Notes under the pieces: generated by a model
Databases searched by the model: none
The model's input: the letters and a program-made list of their open reading frames with translations, nothing else
What the model was told of the DNA's origin: nothing
Position numbers and translations under genes: made by a program
DNA from: Calothrix anomala FACHB-343
GTDB taxonomy: Bacteria; Cyanobacteriota; Cyanobacteriia; Cyanobacteriales; Nostocaceae
Assembly (NCBI RefSeq): GCF_014696435.1
Contig: NZ_JACJQG010000073.1
Coordinates: 1-49,294 of the forward strand
Direction of reading: 5' to 3'
Length of the DNA stretch: 49,294 nucleotides
Shown: positions 27,196 through 34,409 of the stretch, piece after piece
How the letters are laid out: the number at the start of each line of letters is the position of its first letter
Numbering within the stretch: position 1 is the stretch's first letter

Positions 27196-27372
27196 ACAAA
27201 TCTCCTGGGGTGATTTTTGAGTTGCTTCGCGCGCCATGTTAGTTGTGATTGATTATTGTTTTGCAAGGTTGGTAAGTTCGTAGTCAGGGCTAAAGTCCTC
27301 AATACGAAGCGCGCAAAGTTTCATGAATAAAGTAATATTGATGCTGCCCAAGCTAACACAAAAATATTGTTT

Positions 27373-28275
27373 CTACCCTTGGGTTACGGGTATCGCCACA
27401 CTTTTTAAAATATTCATTGGCCCTTGCTGCTTGAGGAGTTGCATTTGTTCTTGATTGCGCACTAGTAACGCACCTGCAAATCCTAAAGAATTAACGGAAA
27501 TGCCTTGGTATTCTTCTTGCGATCGCGCTACGATTAACATCCATTCTCTTGTAGCTAATAAATTATAAGCCGCAGATTGCATGTTATCGTCGATGGCGGT
27601 AATACCTACAGCTTGGAGTAGGGCGCGATACAGTTCTAATGTGGTTGTAGCTGACCAACTGGGGTCTAGGGTACCAAAAGCATGTTTAAATGGTAAACCT
27701 GGTAAAGTAGCAATTAAATTCTCAACTGTTGCTGCTTTAAATAAAGGCTCAATCGGTACGCTTACACCCGCAGTTGTTAACGGTAACGGAACCATCTGCA
27801 AATGTTTGTGTCGTTGACTTGCACCTGCAACCTGACCGCCGTTATAAAACACTAAACCGTCATATTCTGCCAAGCAAGCCCACATCGCCGCAAAATCTTC
27901 ACGGGTGAGCAAGCTTTCTTGTTCTGCAAAGGCGCGAGTAATAATTAATAAATGATGGTCAACAACATTAAACTTATTTAAAATGCAGACATGAGTATCA
28001 GAAATATTCGCAACAAATAAATCTTCGTCATAGGGTAAAAAAGGATTAAAATCTTTACCAGTTACGGCAGATTGTTGAGTTTGTTTCTTCTTGGCTGCAT
28101 CTTTACGCACAAGATTAGATAAAATCCTCACCAAAAATTTCACCCCATCTTGTTCAACAAACTCAAACTCCGTCGGTATCGACAGCAATGCACCACAATT
28201 TAAAGCATATTCTGTCCGTTCTTTAACACTTTGCCATAAAGTACCAGGCTGCAATAATATTTTTTCCTCTGTCAT
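27373..28275 (-). CDS. Ap4A phosphorylase (ATP adenylyltransferase) family
   Basis: About 300 residues of the HIT-superfamily ATP adenylyltransferase type. Features: LLQPGTLWQSV and NPFLPYDEDLFVA near the N-terminal third, LNKFNVVDHHLLIITR, then the active site SQRHKHLQMVPLP (H-x-H-x-Q), and a C-terminal domain of the DUF4922 type ending in SVNSLGFAGALLVRN. The reaction is phosphorolysis of diadenosine tetraphosphate (Ap4A + Pi to ATP + ADP), which regulates stress dinucleotides. The open frame reaches 28323, but the family N-terminus begins at the ATG at 28275. Confidence 0.85.
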   Translation of the reverse strand: MTEEKILLQPGTLWQSVKERTEYALNCGALLSIPTEFEFVEQDGVKFLVRILSNLVRKDAAKKKQTQQSAVTGKDFNPFLPYDEDLFVANISDTHVCILNKFNVVDHHLLIITRAFAEQESLLTREDFAAMWACLAEYDGLVFYNGGQVAGASQRHKHLQMVPLPLTTAGVSVPIEPLFKAATVENLIATLPGLPFKHAFGTLDPSWSATTTLELYRALLQAVGITAIDDNMQSAAYNLLATREWMLIVARSQEEYQGISVNSLGFAGALLVRNQEQMQLLKQQGPMNILKSVAIPVTQG

Positions 28276-28328
28276 TGCTGATATTAATGTAAGTAGGTCG
28301 GTGCAATTAAATATAACTGGCAAAGGCT

Positions 28329-28475
28329 GTCATTGGTCATTGGTCATTTGTCATTGGTCATTTGTCATTGGTATAAGTTTTGTAATATATAGGACTCCTA
28401 TTTGATTTTTTAAAAAAACTCAGTACACTTTGATTCTTTCTTCCCTGTTCCCTGTTCCCTGTTCCCTGTTCCCTA
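28329..28475. repeat. Two STRRs (GTCATTG and TTCCCTG)
   Basis: CATTGGT/CATTTGT units of GTCATTG type at 28329-28372, and five TTCCCTG heptamers at 28439-28475. TATACT at 28474-28479, at the edge of the second run, is the best -10 candidate for the small transcript that follows. Confidence 0.8.
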
Positions 28476-28554
28476 TACTTGAACCACATTTCTTTAGATG
28501 CAGTTCATCATCCTCAAGGCTAATGCTTCTAGTAGAAGAGACTCGGAGGGAGAA

Positions 28555-28599
28555 ATGCATATACTGCAATTACCAAGCAATAGTTTGACAAGCTTCTAG
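28555..28599 (+). CDS. Candidate 14-residue peptide gene
   Basis: Open frame MHILQLPSNSLTSF with a strong Shine-Dalgarno sequence (GGAGGG at 28545-28550, about 5 bases before the ATG). Its TAG stop falls on the last three bases of the ascending arm of an intrinsic terminator. Nothing follows on this strand, since the deacetylase gene is convergent, so this would be a free-standing transcript of about 130 nt from a TATACT-like -10 at 28474. No family recognised and no RGSGR (PatS) motif. It could equally be a non-coding RNA with a chance frame. Confidence 0.35.
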   Translation: MHILQLPSNSLTSF

Positions 28600-28621
28600 T
28601 GACCTGCTAGAAGCTTTTTCT
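28590..28621 (+). terminator. Intrinsic terminator, plus strand
   Basis: AAGCTTCTAG (28590-28599) and CTAGAAGCTT (28607-28616) make a perfect 10-bp stem with a 7-base loop. The descending arm runs into a T-run at 28615-28619 followed by CTT. On the minus strand there is no T-run, so it serves a plus-strand transcript. The arm sequence GCTTCTAG also occurs at 28525-28532, giving an alternative partner for CTAGAAGC. Confidence 0.7.
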
Positions 28622-28628
28622 TCCCAAA

Positions 28629-29528
28629 CTATAATTGTTGATGGGGTTGATTCTTTTGATTTTCGTCTTTTTTGACAGCAGGTACAGTTTTTAGGGCTGT
28701 CGCTTGTTCTTTGGCTTGGATTTCTAATAATTCTGAACTCGTGACAAATTTATAACCTTGAGCTTTCAGACCAGCAATAATTTGTGGTAAAGCTTTCACA
28801 GTGCGAGAACGGTTACCACCGCCATCATGTAGTAGCACAATTGCGCCAGGTTTGGCGCTTCTCAATACATTATTGACCATTCCTGCTACCGATGGTGTAT
28901 GACGGTCAGCATCACCGCAAAGACTTGACCACATCATAACTGCGTAATGCTGATTTTTGGCATAATCGGCTAATCCATTATTGAGGTAGCCTCCAGGGGG
29001 ACGGAATAATGCAGTTTTTACGCCTGTGGTTTTATAGATAGCATCTGCTGTGCGGTCAATTTCACTAGATGCCGTTGCTAGATCCATGCGACGATACCAA
29101 TGATGCCAAGTATGGTTACCTAATTCGTGACCATCAGCTACAACTTGTTTAGCAATTTGGGGATAAGCTTGTACCATTGCCCCAATGAAAAAAAATGTAG
29201 CTTTAACCTGATTTTTCTTTAAAATTTCTAATACTTGTGCAGTGTTTTTGGGGCTAGGGCCATCATCAAAGGTCAAAGCAATGAATTTCTGATTTGGTTT
29301 GAGCTGGGCGTGATAAATAGCTTTTCCCTGTAATGATTTGGGTACTTCTACTATTAAGTTTTTAGCTAGTGGTAAAGTCTTGGCAGATTGGTTAGTTTTA
29401 TGAGTTGATTTTTTAATAGCTGCTTCATGGTTTAAGCCACTCTTAAATATGCCTAGAGCTAAACCACTAGTAGCCAAAAAGACTATAGTTATTACTTGTA
29501 TAAATCGTGAGAACCTGTGGGCAGTCAC
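28629..29528 (-). CDS. Polysaccharide deacetylase (NodB domain), anchored
   Basis: About 299 residues. One N-terminal hydrophobic helix (signal anchor), a 45-residue linker, then the CE4/NodB domain. With numbering from the upstream GTG at 29573, the metal triad is Asp104 of TFDDGPSP and His154/His158 of ELGNHTWHH; FRPPGGYLN and VLLHDGG complete the motifs. It is expected to de-N-acetylate or de-O-acetylate peptidoglycan or another envelope glycan in the periplasm. Start: a GTG at 29573 lacks a ribosome binding site, while the GTG at 29528 has AAGGAG at 7 bp, so I choose 29528. Confidence 0.85.
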   Translation of the reverse strand: MTAHRFSRFIQVITIVFLATSGLALGIFKSGLNHEAAIKKSTHKTNQSAKTLPLAKNLIVEVPKSLQGKAIYHAQLKPNQKFIALTFDDGPSPKNTAQVLEILKKNQVKATFFFIGAMVQAYPQIAKQVVADGHELGNHTWHHWYRRMDLATASSEIDRTADAIYKTTGVKTALFRPPGGYLNNGLADYAKNQHYAVMMWSSLCGDADRHTPSVAGMVNNVLRSAKPGAIVLLHDGGGNRSRTVKALPQIIAGLKAQGYKFVTSSELLEIQAKEQATALKTVPAVKKDENQKNQPHQQL

Positions 29529-29913
29529 CTTAACACTCCTTACACTAAAATTCAGAAGCAATAGGGAATGCACTACAGGTTAGCTAAGACGCACAAGGCC
29601 AAAGCTTGATAATTGGCTGGCGCAAAAGTTACGTCTGGTTTTCCCCTTTTGCAATCTGGAACTGTTGAATCATAACTTATATTTTTGTTCCTTTTTAACA
29701 GTTGAGATCGGGTTAGCTGGAAACTAGGGGTAAGGTAGTCTCAATCAAAAAATTTTCATCGTCATGCATGAAAGAGAAGGAGGAAAAGGAGGGCAAGGGA
29801 GACAATGGAGAAATAAACCTTTCAAGTCAGTCAATCACGAGAAAATCTCACAACCAAACATGAAAATCTCTCTCCCCTCACACCTAGCCCCTAGCTAGAG
29901 GCTTTTTCATGCT
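29529..29913. other. Gene-free spacer upstream of the deacetylase
   Basis: No supportable gene. Promoter region of the deacetylase. It contains purine-rich AGGAGGAAAAGG repeats near 29775-29805 and part of a CCCCTCACACCTAGCCCC repeat near 29874-29900. Confidence 0.5.
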
Positions 29914-30042
29914 TACAGCAGTTTTCACCTATTTACAGCACATCTGTCGTAGGGGCACGGCACCGACAATCTTTTGGTACATGCAATAATTTTACTGGTG
30001 CCGTGCCCCTACAGCGTGGTCTATTTACAGGAAGATGCTGTA
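29914..30042. mobile_element. TACAGC-family miniature element, copy B (core flipped)
   Basis: 129 bp. Outer ends TACAGCAGTTTTCACCTATTT and GGAAGATGCTGTA, inner arms GTAGGGGCACGGCACC / GGTGCCGTGCCCCTAC. With outer ends aligned to copy D, the arms are nearly identical but the core between the inner arms is in the opposite orientation. It abuts the terminator that starts at 30041. Confidence 0.85.
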
Positions 30043-30075
30043 AAAAGGTGCGCTGATTTGAAACGCACCTTTTTA
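30041..30075. terminator. Bidirectional terminator of the RTX gene
   Basis: TAAAAAGGTGCG and CGCACCTTTTTA form a perfect 12-bp stem with an A-run on one side and a T-run on the other, 54 bp after the RTX stop. It works on either strand. Its first bases overlap the end of miniature element B. Confidence 0.8.
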
Positions 30076-30128
30076 ACAGGACTTATTGATTGTTAATGAC
30101 AAACCTTAACGAATATTGCTACTAAGTT

Positions 30129-32516
30129 CTAAACAATATGAATGTTTAAGCTAACATCGAAACCAGAAAGTTTATTTTCAAGAGTAGCAAATTGCTGCGC
30201 GTTAAAGAATAAACCACCTGTAGTTTGGTCATAACTGAACTGACTAGTGGAAGTTGCACCAAAACTAGCGCCAAGAACTTGAATCTTATCTCCTTGTTGG
30301 AAACTAAAGTCTTTGATGACATCTATTCCTTCACTCAGAGAGTTAAAGACAAATGTATCAGCCCCAAGTCCACCAGTGAGGATGTCATTACCAGTCCCAC
30401 CAGTCAAAATATCATTGCCATCTCCACCGACTAGATTATCATTACCTGCATTACCAGTGAGTTCATCATTACCTGCACCGCCTTTGAGAATGTCACTGCT
30501 AGCGCCACCGGCTAGAATATCGGCATATTTTGTCCCTGTAATCTCAAATTTCTCAACATTGGTGTAACCAAGTATACCTGTACCAGTGGCGCGGCTGAAA
30601 ATCTGACTTTGTCCTAAATAACCAACATGAACGCCAGCGCCATTGTCAAATTGGCTATAGTCTGCTCTCAACGTGTCGGTACCTGCACCACCATCAACAG
30701 TACCCTGTGTGTCAATTATCACATCGTTGCCAATACCACCTTTGATGGTGTCGAAACCAGCCCCACCATCTAGGGTATCATTACCTGCACCGCCACTGAT
30801 TTCATCATGACCAGCAGCACCGTTAAGAACATTATTTGCACTACTGCCAGTAATGGTATCATTGCCGCTTGTGCCAATTAAATTTTCGATGCTAATTAAG
30901 GTATCTGTGAGGGTAGAATTACCTGGGAACTGAACCACACCGGTTGCTAAATCGGCATCAATTGGCCCGCCATAGAATGCATAGGAAGTAGTGTCAGTGC
31001 CCGCGCCACCATTAATGGTATCAAAGCCATAGCCGCCATCTAAGTAATCATTACCATCGCCACCACTGAGCGAGTCATCACCAAATTCACCATACAGTGA
31101 GTCATTACCTGATAAACCAGACAGCAAATCATTACCCACAGCACCATTAAGAACATTATTTGCACTACTGCCAGTAATGGTATCGTTGCCGCTTGTGCCA
31201 ATTAAATTTTCGATGCTAATTAAGGTATCTGTGAGGGTAGAATTACCTGGAAACTTAACCACACCAGTCCCTAGATTGGCATCAATTGGCCCGCCATAGA
31301 ATGCATAGGAAGTAGTGTCAGTGCCTGCACCACCATTAATGATATCGAAGCCATAGCCGCCATCTAAGTAATCATTGCCATCGCCACCATTGAGCGAGTC
31401 ATCACCAAATTCACCATACAGTGAGTCATTACCTGATAAACCAGACAGCGAATCATTACCAGCAGCACCATTAAGAACATTATTTGCACTACTGCCAGTA
31501 ATGGTATCATTGCCGCTTGTGCCAATTAAATTTTCGATGCTAATTAAGGTATCTGTGAGGGTAGAATTACCTGGAAACTTAACCACACCAGTTGCTAAAT
31601 CGGCATCAATTGGCCCGCCATAGAATGCATAGGAAGTAGTGTCAGTGCCTGCACCACCATTAATGGTATCAAAACCATAGCCGCCATCTAAGAAATCATT
31701 GCCATCACCACCACTGAGCGAGTCATCACCTGATTCACCATACAGCCAGTCATTACCAGCAGCACCGTTAACAACATTGTTTGCACTACTGCCAGAAATG
31801 GTATCATTACCGCTTGTGCCAATTAAATTTTCGATGCTAATTAAGGTATCTGTGAGGGTAGAATTACCCGGGAACTTGACCACACCGGTTGCTAAATTGG
31901 CATCAATTGGCCCGCTATAGAATGCATAGGAAGTAGTGTCAGTGCCCGCGCCACCATTAATGGTATCAAAGCCATAGCCGCCATCTAAGTAATCATTGCC
32001 ATCGCCACCATTGAGAATGTCATCACCAAATTCACCATACAGTGAGTCATTACCAAATTCACCAGATAGCGAATCATTACCAGCAGCACCATTAAGAACA
32101 TTGTTTGCAGTATTGCCAATAATGGTATCATTACCGCTTGTGCCAATTAAATTTTCGATACTAATTAAGGTATCTGTGAGGGTGGAATTACCTGGAAACT
32201 TAACCACACCAATCCCTAAATTGGCATCAATTGGCCCGCCATAGAATGCATAGGAAGTAGTGTCAGTGCCTGCACCACCATTAATGATATCGAAGCCATA
32301 GCCGCCATCTAAGTAATCATTGCCATCGCCACCATTGAGCGAGTCATCACCAAATTCACCATACAGCGAGTCATTACCTGCATTGCCGTTAATGGAGTCA
32401 TTCTGTGTTCCACCTGTTAAGACATCATTACCGCCGTTACCAGAAATGTTCCATACTAAACCGTCATTAGGTGCGGTAAAGGTATTGTTTTGATTATCAC
32501 CATTGTATGTAGGCAT
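30129..32516 (-). CDS. RTX-type calcium-binding repeat protein
   Basis: 795 residues, almost entirely hemolysin-type glycine-rich nonapeptides (GNDSLYGEF, GDDSLNGGD, GNDYLDGGY) that bind calcium in a beta-roll outside the cell. Five long units alternate RTX nonapeptides with a linker (TTSYAFYGGPIDANL, GNSTLTDTLISIENLIGTSGND). DNA periods are 324, 324, 297 and 324 bp; the short unit lacks exactly 27 bp, one nonapeptide. The C-terminal 150 residues (AGNDELTGNAGN, LGADTFVFNSLSEGIDVIKDF) are of the type I secretion-signal kind. There is no signal peptide, and no secretion genes are nearby. CAGGAGA lies 8 bp before the ATG. Confidence 0.9.
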   Translation of the reverse strand: MPTYNGDNQNNTFTAPNDGLVWNISGNGGNDVLTGGTQNDSINGNAGNDSLYGEFGDDSLNGGDGNDYLDGGYGFDIINGGAGTDTTSYAFYGGPIDANLGIGVVKFPGNSTLTDTLISIENLIGTSGNDTIIGNTANNVLNGAAGNDSLSGEFGNDSLYGEFGDDILNGGDGNDYLDGGYGFDTINGGAGTDTTSYAFYSGPIDANLATGVVKFPGNSTLTDTLISIENLIGTSGNDTISGSSANNVVNGAAGNDWLYGESGDDSLSGGDGNDFLDGGYGFDTINGGAGTDTTSYAFYGGPIDADLATGVVKFPGNSTLTDTLISIENLIGTSGNDTITGSSANNVLNGAAGNDSLSGLSGNDSLYGEFGDDSLNGGDGNDYLDGGYGFDIINGGAGTDTTSYAFYGGPIDANLGTGVVKFPGNSTLTDTLISIENLIGTSGNDTITGSSANNVLNGAVGNDLLSGLSGNDSLYGEFGDDSLSGGDGNDYLDGGYGFDTINGGAGTDTTSYAFYGGPIDADLATGVVQFPGNSTLTDTLISIENLIGTSGNDTITGSSANNVLNGAAGHDEISGGAGNDTLDGGAGFDTIKGGIGNDVIIDTQGTVDGGAGTDTLRADYSQFDNGAGVHVGYLGQSQIFSRATGTGILGYTNVEKFEITGTKYADILAGGASSDILKGGAGNDELTGNAGNDNLVGGDGNDILTGGTGNDILTGGLGADTFVFNSLSEGIDVIKDFSFQQGDKIQVLGASFGATSTSQFSYDQTTGGLFFNAQQFATLENKLSGFDVSLNIHIV

Positions 32517-32561
32517 TGTGATTTCTCCTGTAATTTTTCCCAGTAAATTGTTTGTTTAGGT

Positions 32562-32710
32562 GAGGTTATAAACCTCTGTTTCAATGTGTGATGGAGTTTA
32601 GCGTTAGCTGTTTAACTCCTTGATGAGTTACACGTTGAGGTTTTTGGTTTTATGCAGTGGTTGGGAAAAATAAAACAAAAAAACTCCATCCCCTTGTGGA
32701 TGGAGTTTTT
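32562..32710 (-). promoter_or_regulatory. Candidate attenuator in the RTX leader
   Basis: On the minus strand a 13-bp terminator-like stem (32676-32710, AAAAACTCCATCC/GGATGGAGTTTTT) followed by a T-rich tract lies about 160 bp upstream of the RTX start. The sequence GATGGAGTTT occurs at both 32590-32599 and 32699-32708, and either copy can pair with AAACTCCATC at 32681-32690, giving two mutually exclusive structures. A small perfect hairpin, GAGGTT/AACCTC, is at 32562-32576. The terminator also works on the plus strand. A regulatory role is inference. Confidence 0.4.
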
Positions 32711-33239
32711 GGGCATGGAGAATAGGGCATAGGGCATGGCAAAGAGTTACCCATGATGCGTAAAAATTTGCTGCTCATAGCTGGAAGTTTCAACTGGAGC
32801 AGAAAAAAAATAGATACTTGTCTGTAACGGGTAATAACTGGCTGGAGTAAGGGAAGCAGAGTGCGATCGCATTTTTGCTACTGGTTAAAATCAAACGCAG
32901 AAGCTACTCCTTACCAATTGCAGATTGATTGCAGCTTAAAGCTATAACCACAGAGAGTTGCTTAACAAAACTGCTTCAATCATTTAATAATGAATTTGCC
33001 CTTTAATTAATTCCCTGACTGGCGTCAACCTAAAAGCCGAGCAGCAGAGTCAATTTGTTTACAAATATTGTTTAATATAGTTAATGGAGTTATCTCCGTT
33101 ACCTTTATCATCAGTAAAGTTCAACAGTATAAACCAATTGTAGATTAATTGCATATCTCTACTGACTTAATTCCATAACTGAATTTTCTGACCAGTTTGA
33201 AATATTACTTATTCTGTTTGCGTTAATTTAGGTAATCTG
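32711..33239. other. Divergent promoter region, no gene seen
   Basis: About 530 bp of AT-rich sequence between the RTX leader and ccaA. It holds one HIP1 site (32862-32870) and a GGCATGGAGAATAGGGCAT-like degenerate repeat near 32713. No promoter could be assigned with confidence. Confidence 0.5.
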
Positions 33240-34058
33240 ATGAAAAAATTGATTAGAGGCTTGCGAGATTTCAAAAGTAGTTATTTTCGTGCTAATGAAG
33301 AACTATTTGAGCAACTTTCTCATGGTCAAAAGCCTAGAGTATTATTTATTACCTGTTCTGATTCGCGCATCGATCCCAACCTGATTACACAAGCTGGGTT
33401 AGGAGAATTATTTGTGATTCGCAATGCAGGCAACATTATTCCCCCGTTTGGTGCTACTAATGGCGGTGAAGGAGCAACAATTGAATATGCTATTCAAGCA
33501 TTAGATATTCAACAGATTATTATCTGCGGACACTCCCATTGTGGTGCCATGAAAGGGTTAATGAAGTTAGACAAGTTGCGAGTAGAAATGCCGCTTGTAC
33601 ATGACTGGCTCAAGTATGCAGAAGCAACCCGACAGCTAGTGAACGAAAACTACAGCGACTACGAAGGGGAAGAACTTTTAGACGTAATTATTGCTGAAAA
33701 CGTACTTACCCAAATCGAAAATTTACGGACTTATCCGGTGATTCGCTCTAAACTCTACCAAGGAAAACTGAGTATTTATGCTTGGATTTATCAAATTGAG
33801 GCAGGAGAAGTTTTAGGATACGATCCACAAAATCACGCCTATGTCTTGCTGCAAAATGAGCTTCCCCCATCAGAGATAAATCAGAAGTTAATTAGCCCAC
33901 CTTTAACTAGCAATGTGGAAATACATTCAAGTGAAATTAAGGAACAGGCGTATAAATTACCTCAGGAAATTCCTAGTTCAGAATATGAATGGTTTCCCAT
34001 GACAGTACTATCTCCAGAGCAAATGGAGCGAATTTATCGAGGCTCAATGGCAAAGTAA
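33240..34058 (+). CDS. ccaA: Beta-carbonic anhydrase, carboxysomal CcaA type
   Basis: 272 residues. Zinc and catalytic residues of the beta class: Cys39, Asp41, Arg43 (ITCSDSRIDPN), His98 and Cys101 (GHSHCGAMKG). The length and the C-terminal extension ending LSPEQMERIYRGSMAK match carboxysomal CcaA/IcfA rather than the shorter housekeeping enzymes; the conserved RIYRGS tail is the part reported to bind CcmM. It dehydrates bicarbonate to CO2 inside the carboxysome for Rubisco. AGGTAA is 6 bp before the ATG. It stands alone, away from any ccm cluster. Confidence 0.9.
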   Translation: MKKLIRGLRDFKSSYFRANEELFEQLSHGQKPRVLFITCSDSRIDPNLITQAGLGELFVIRNAGNIIPPFGATNGGEGATIEYAIQALDIQQIIICGHSHCGAMKGLMKLDKLRVEMPLVHDWLKYAEATRQLVNENYSDYEGEELLDVIIAENVLTQIENLRTYPVIRSKLYQGKLSIYAWIYQIEAGEVLGYDPQNHAYVLLQNELPPSEINQKLISPPLTSNVEIHSSEIKEQAYKLPQEIPSSEYEWFPMTVLSPEQMERIYRGSMAK

Positions 34059-34070
34059 AAATATCAAGTC

Positions 34071-34092
34071 AACCTAAATTTTTGGGTTTTTT
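34071..34092 (+). terminator. Weak terminator after ccaA
   Basis: AACCTAA and TTGGGTT pair (one G-T) with a short loop and are followed by a T-run, 12 bp after the ccaA stop. Confidence 0.4.
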
Positions 34093-34245
34093 AAAGACGT
34101 TCAATCGGACTTTCTGTCAGATAAACAACTAAGTAACCAGATTGCGATCGCATTTTTAGTAAGAATGGATAATAGCGATCGCCTTTCTTCAAGCTACGAT
34201 GACAAGGTTCACCTCTTCTATCACTTTGGGAAGAGAAAAATAAAT

Positions 34246-34324
34246 GTAGGTTGGGTAGAAGATTGTGAAACCCAACAATACCAAAGTTTTCGGGTGTTGG
34301 GTTTCGTTCCTCAACCCAACCTAC
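34246..34324. repeat. Nested inverted repeat, GTAGGTTGGGT family
   Basis: Outer arms GTAGGTTGGGT / ACCCAACCTAC and inner arms GAAACCCAACA / TGTTGGGTTTC. Non-coding dispersed cyanobacterial repeat type. A short (TTGACTG)n run follows at 34374-34393, ending in the spacer before the CHAT gene's stop. Confidence 0.8.
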
Positions 34325-34409
34325 GCAGCTGAAGGTTTTTGGCGCTAACTGAACTGTATTGGAATATAAGCCTTTTGACTGTTGACTGTTGACTTACTCG
34401 CTAGCGGTA

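Noticed and set aside
30313-32244. Plus-strand open frames rich in Pro and Ser opposite the RTX gene
   Set aside because: They are antisense shadows of the Gly/Asp-rich repeats and recur with the repeat period.
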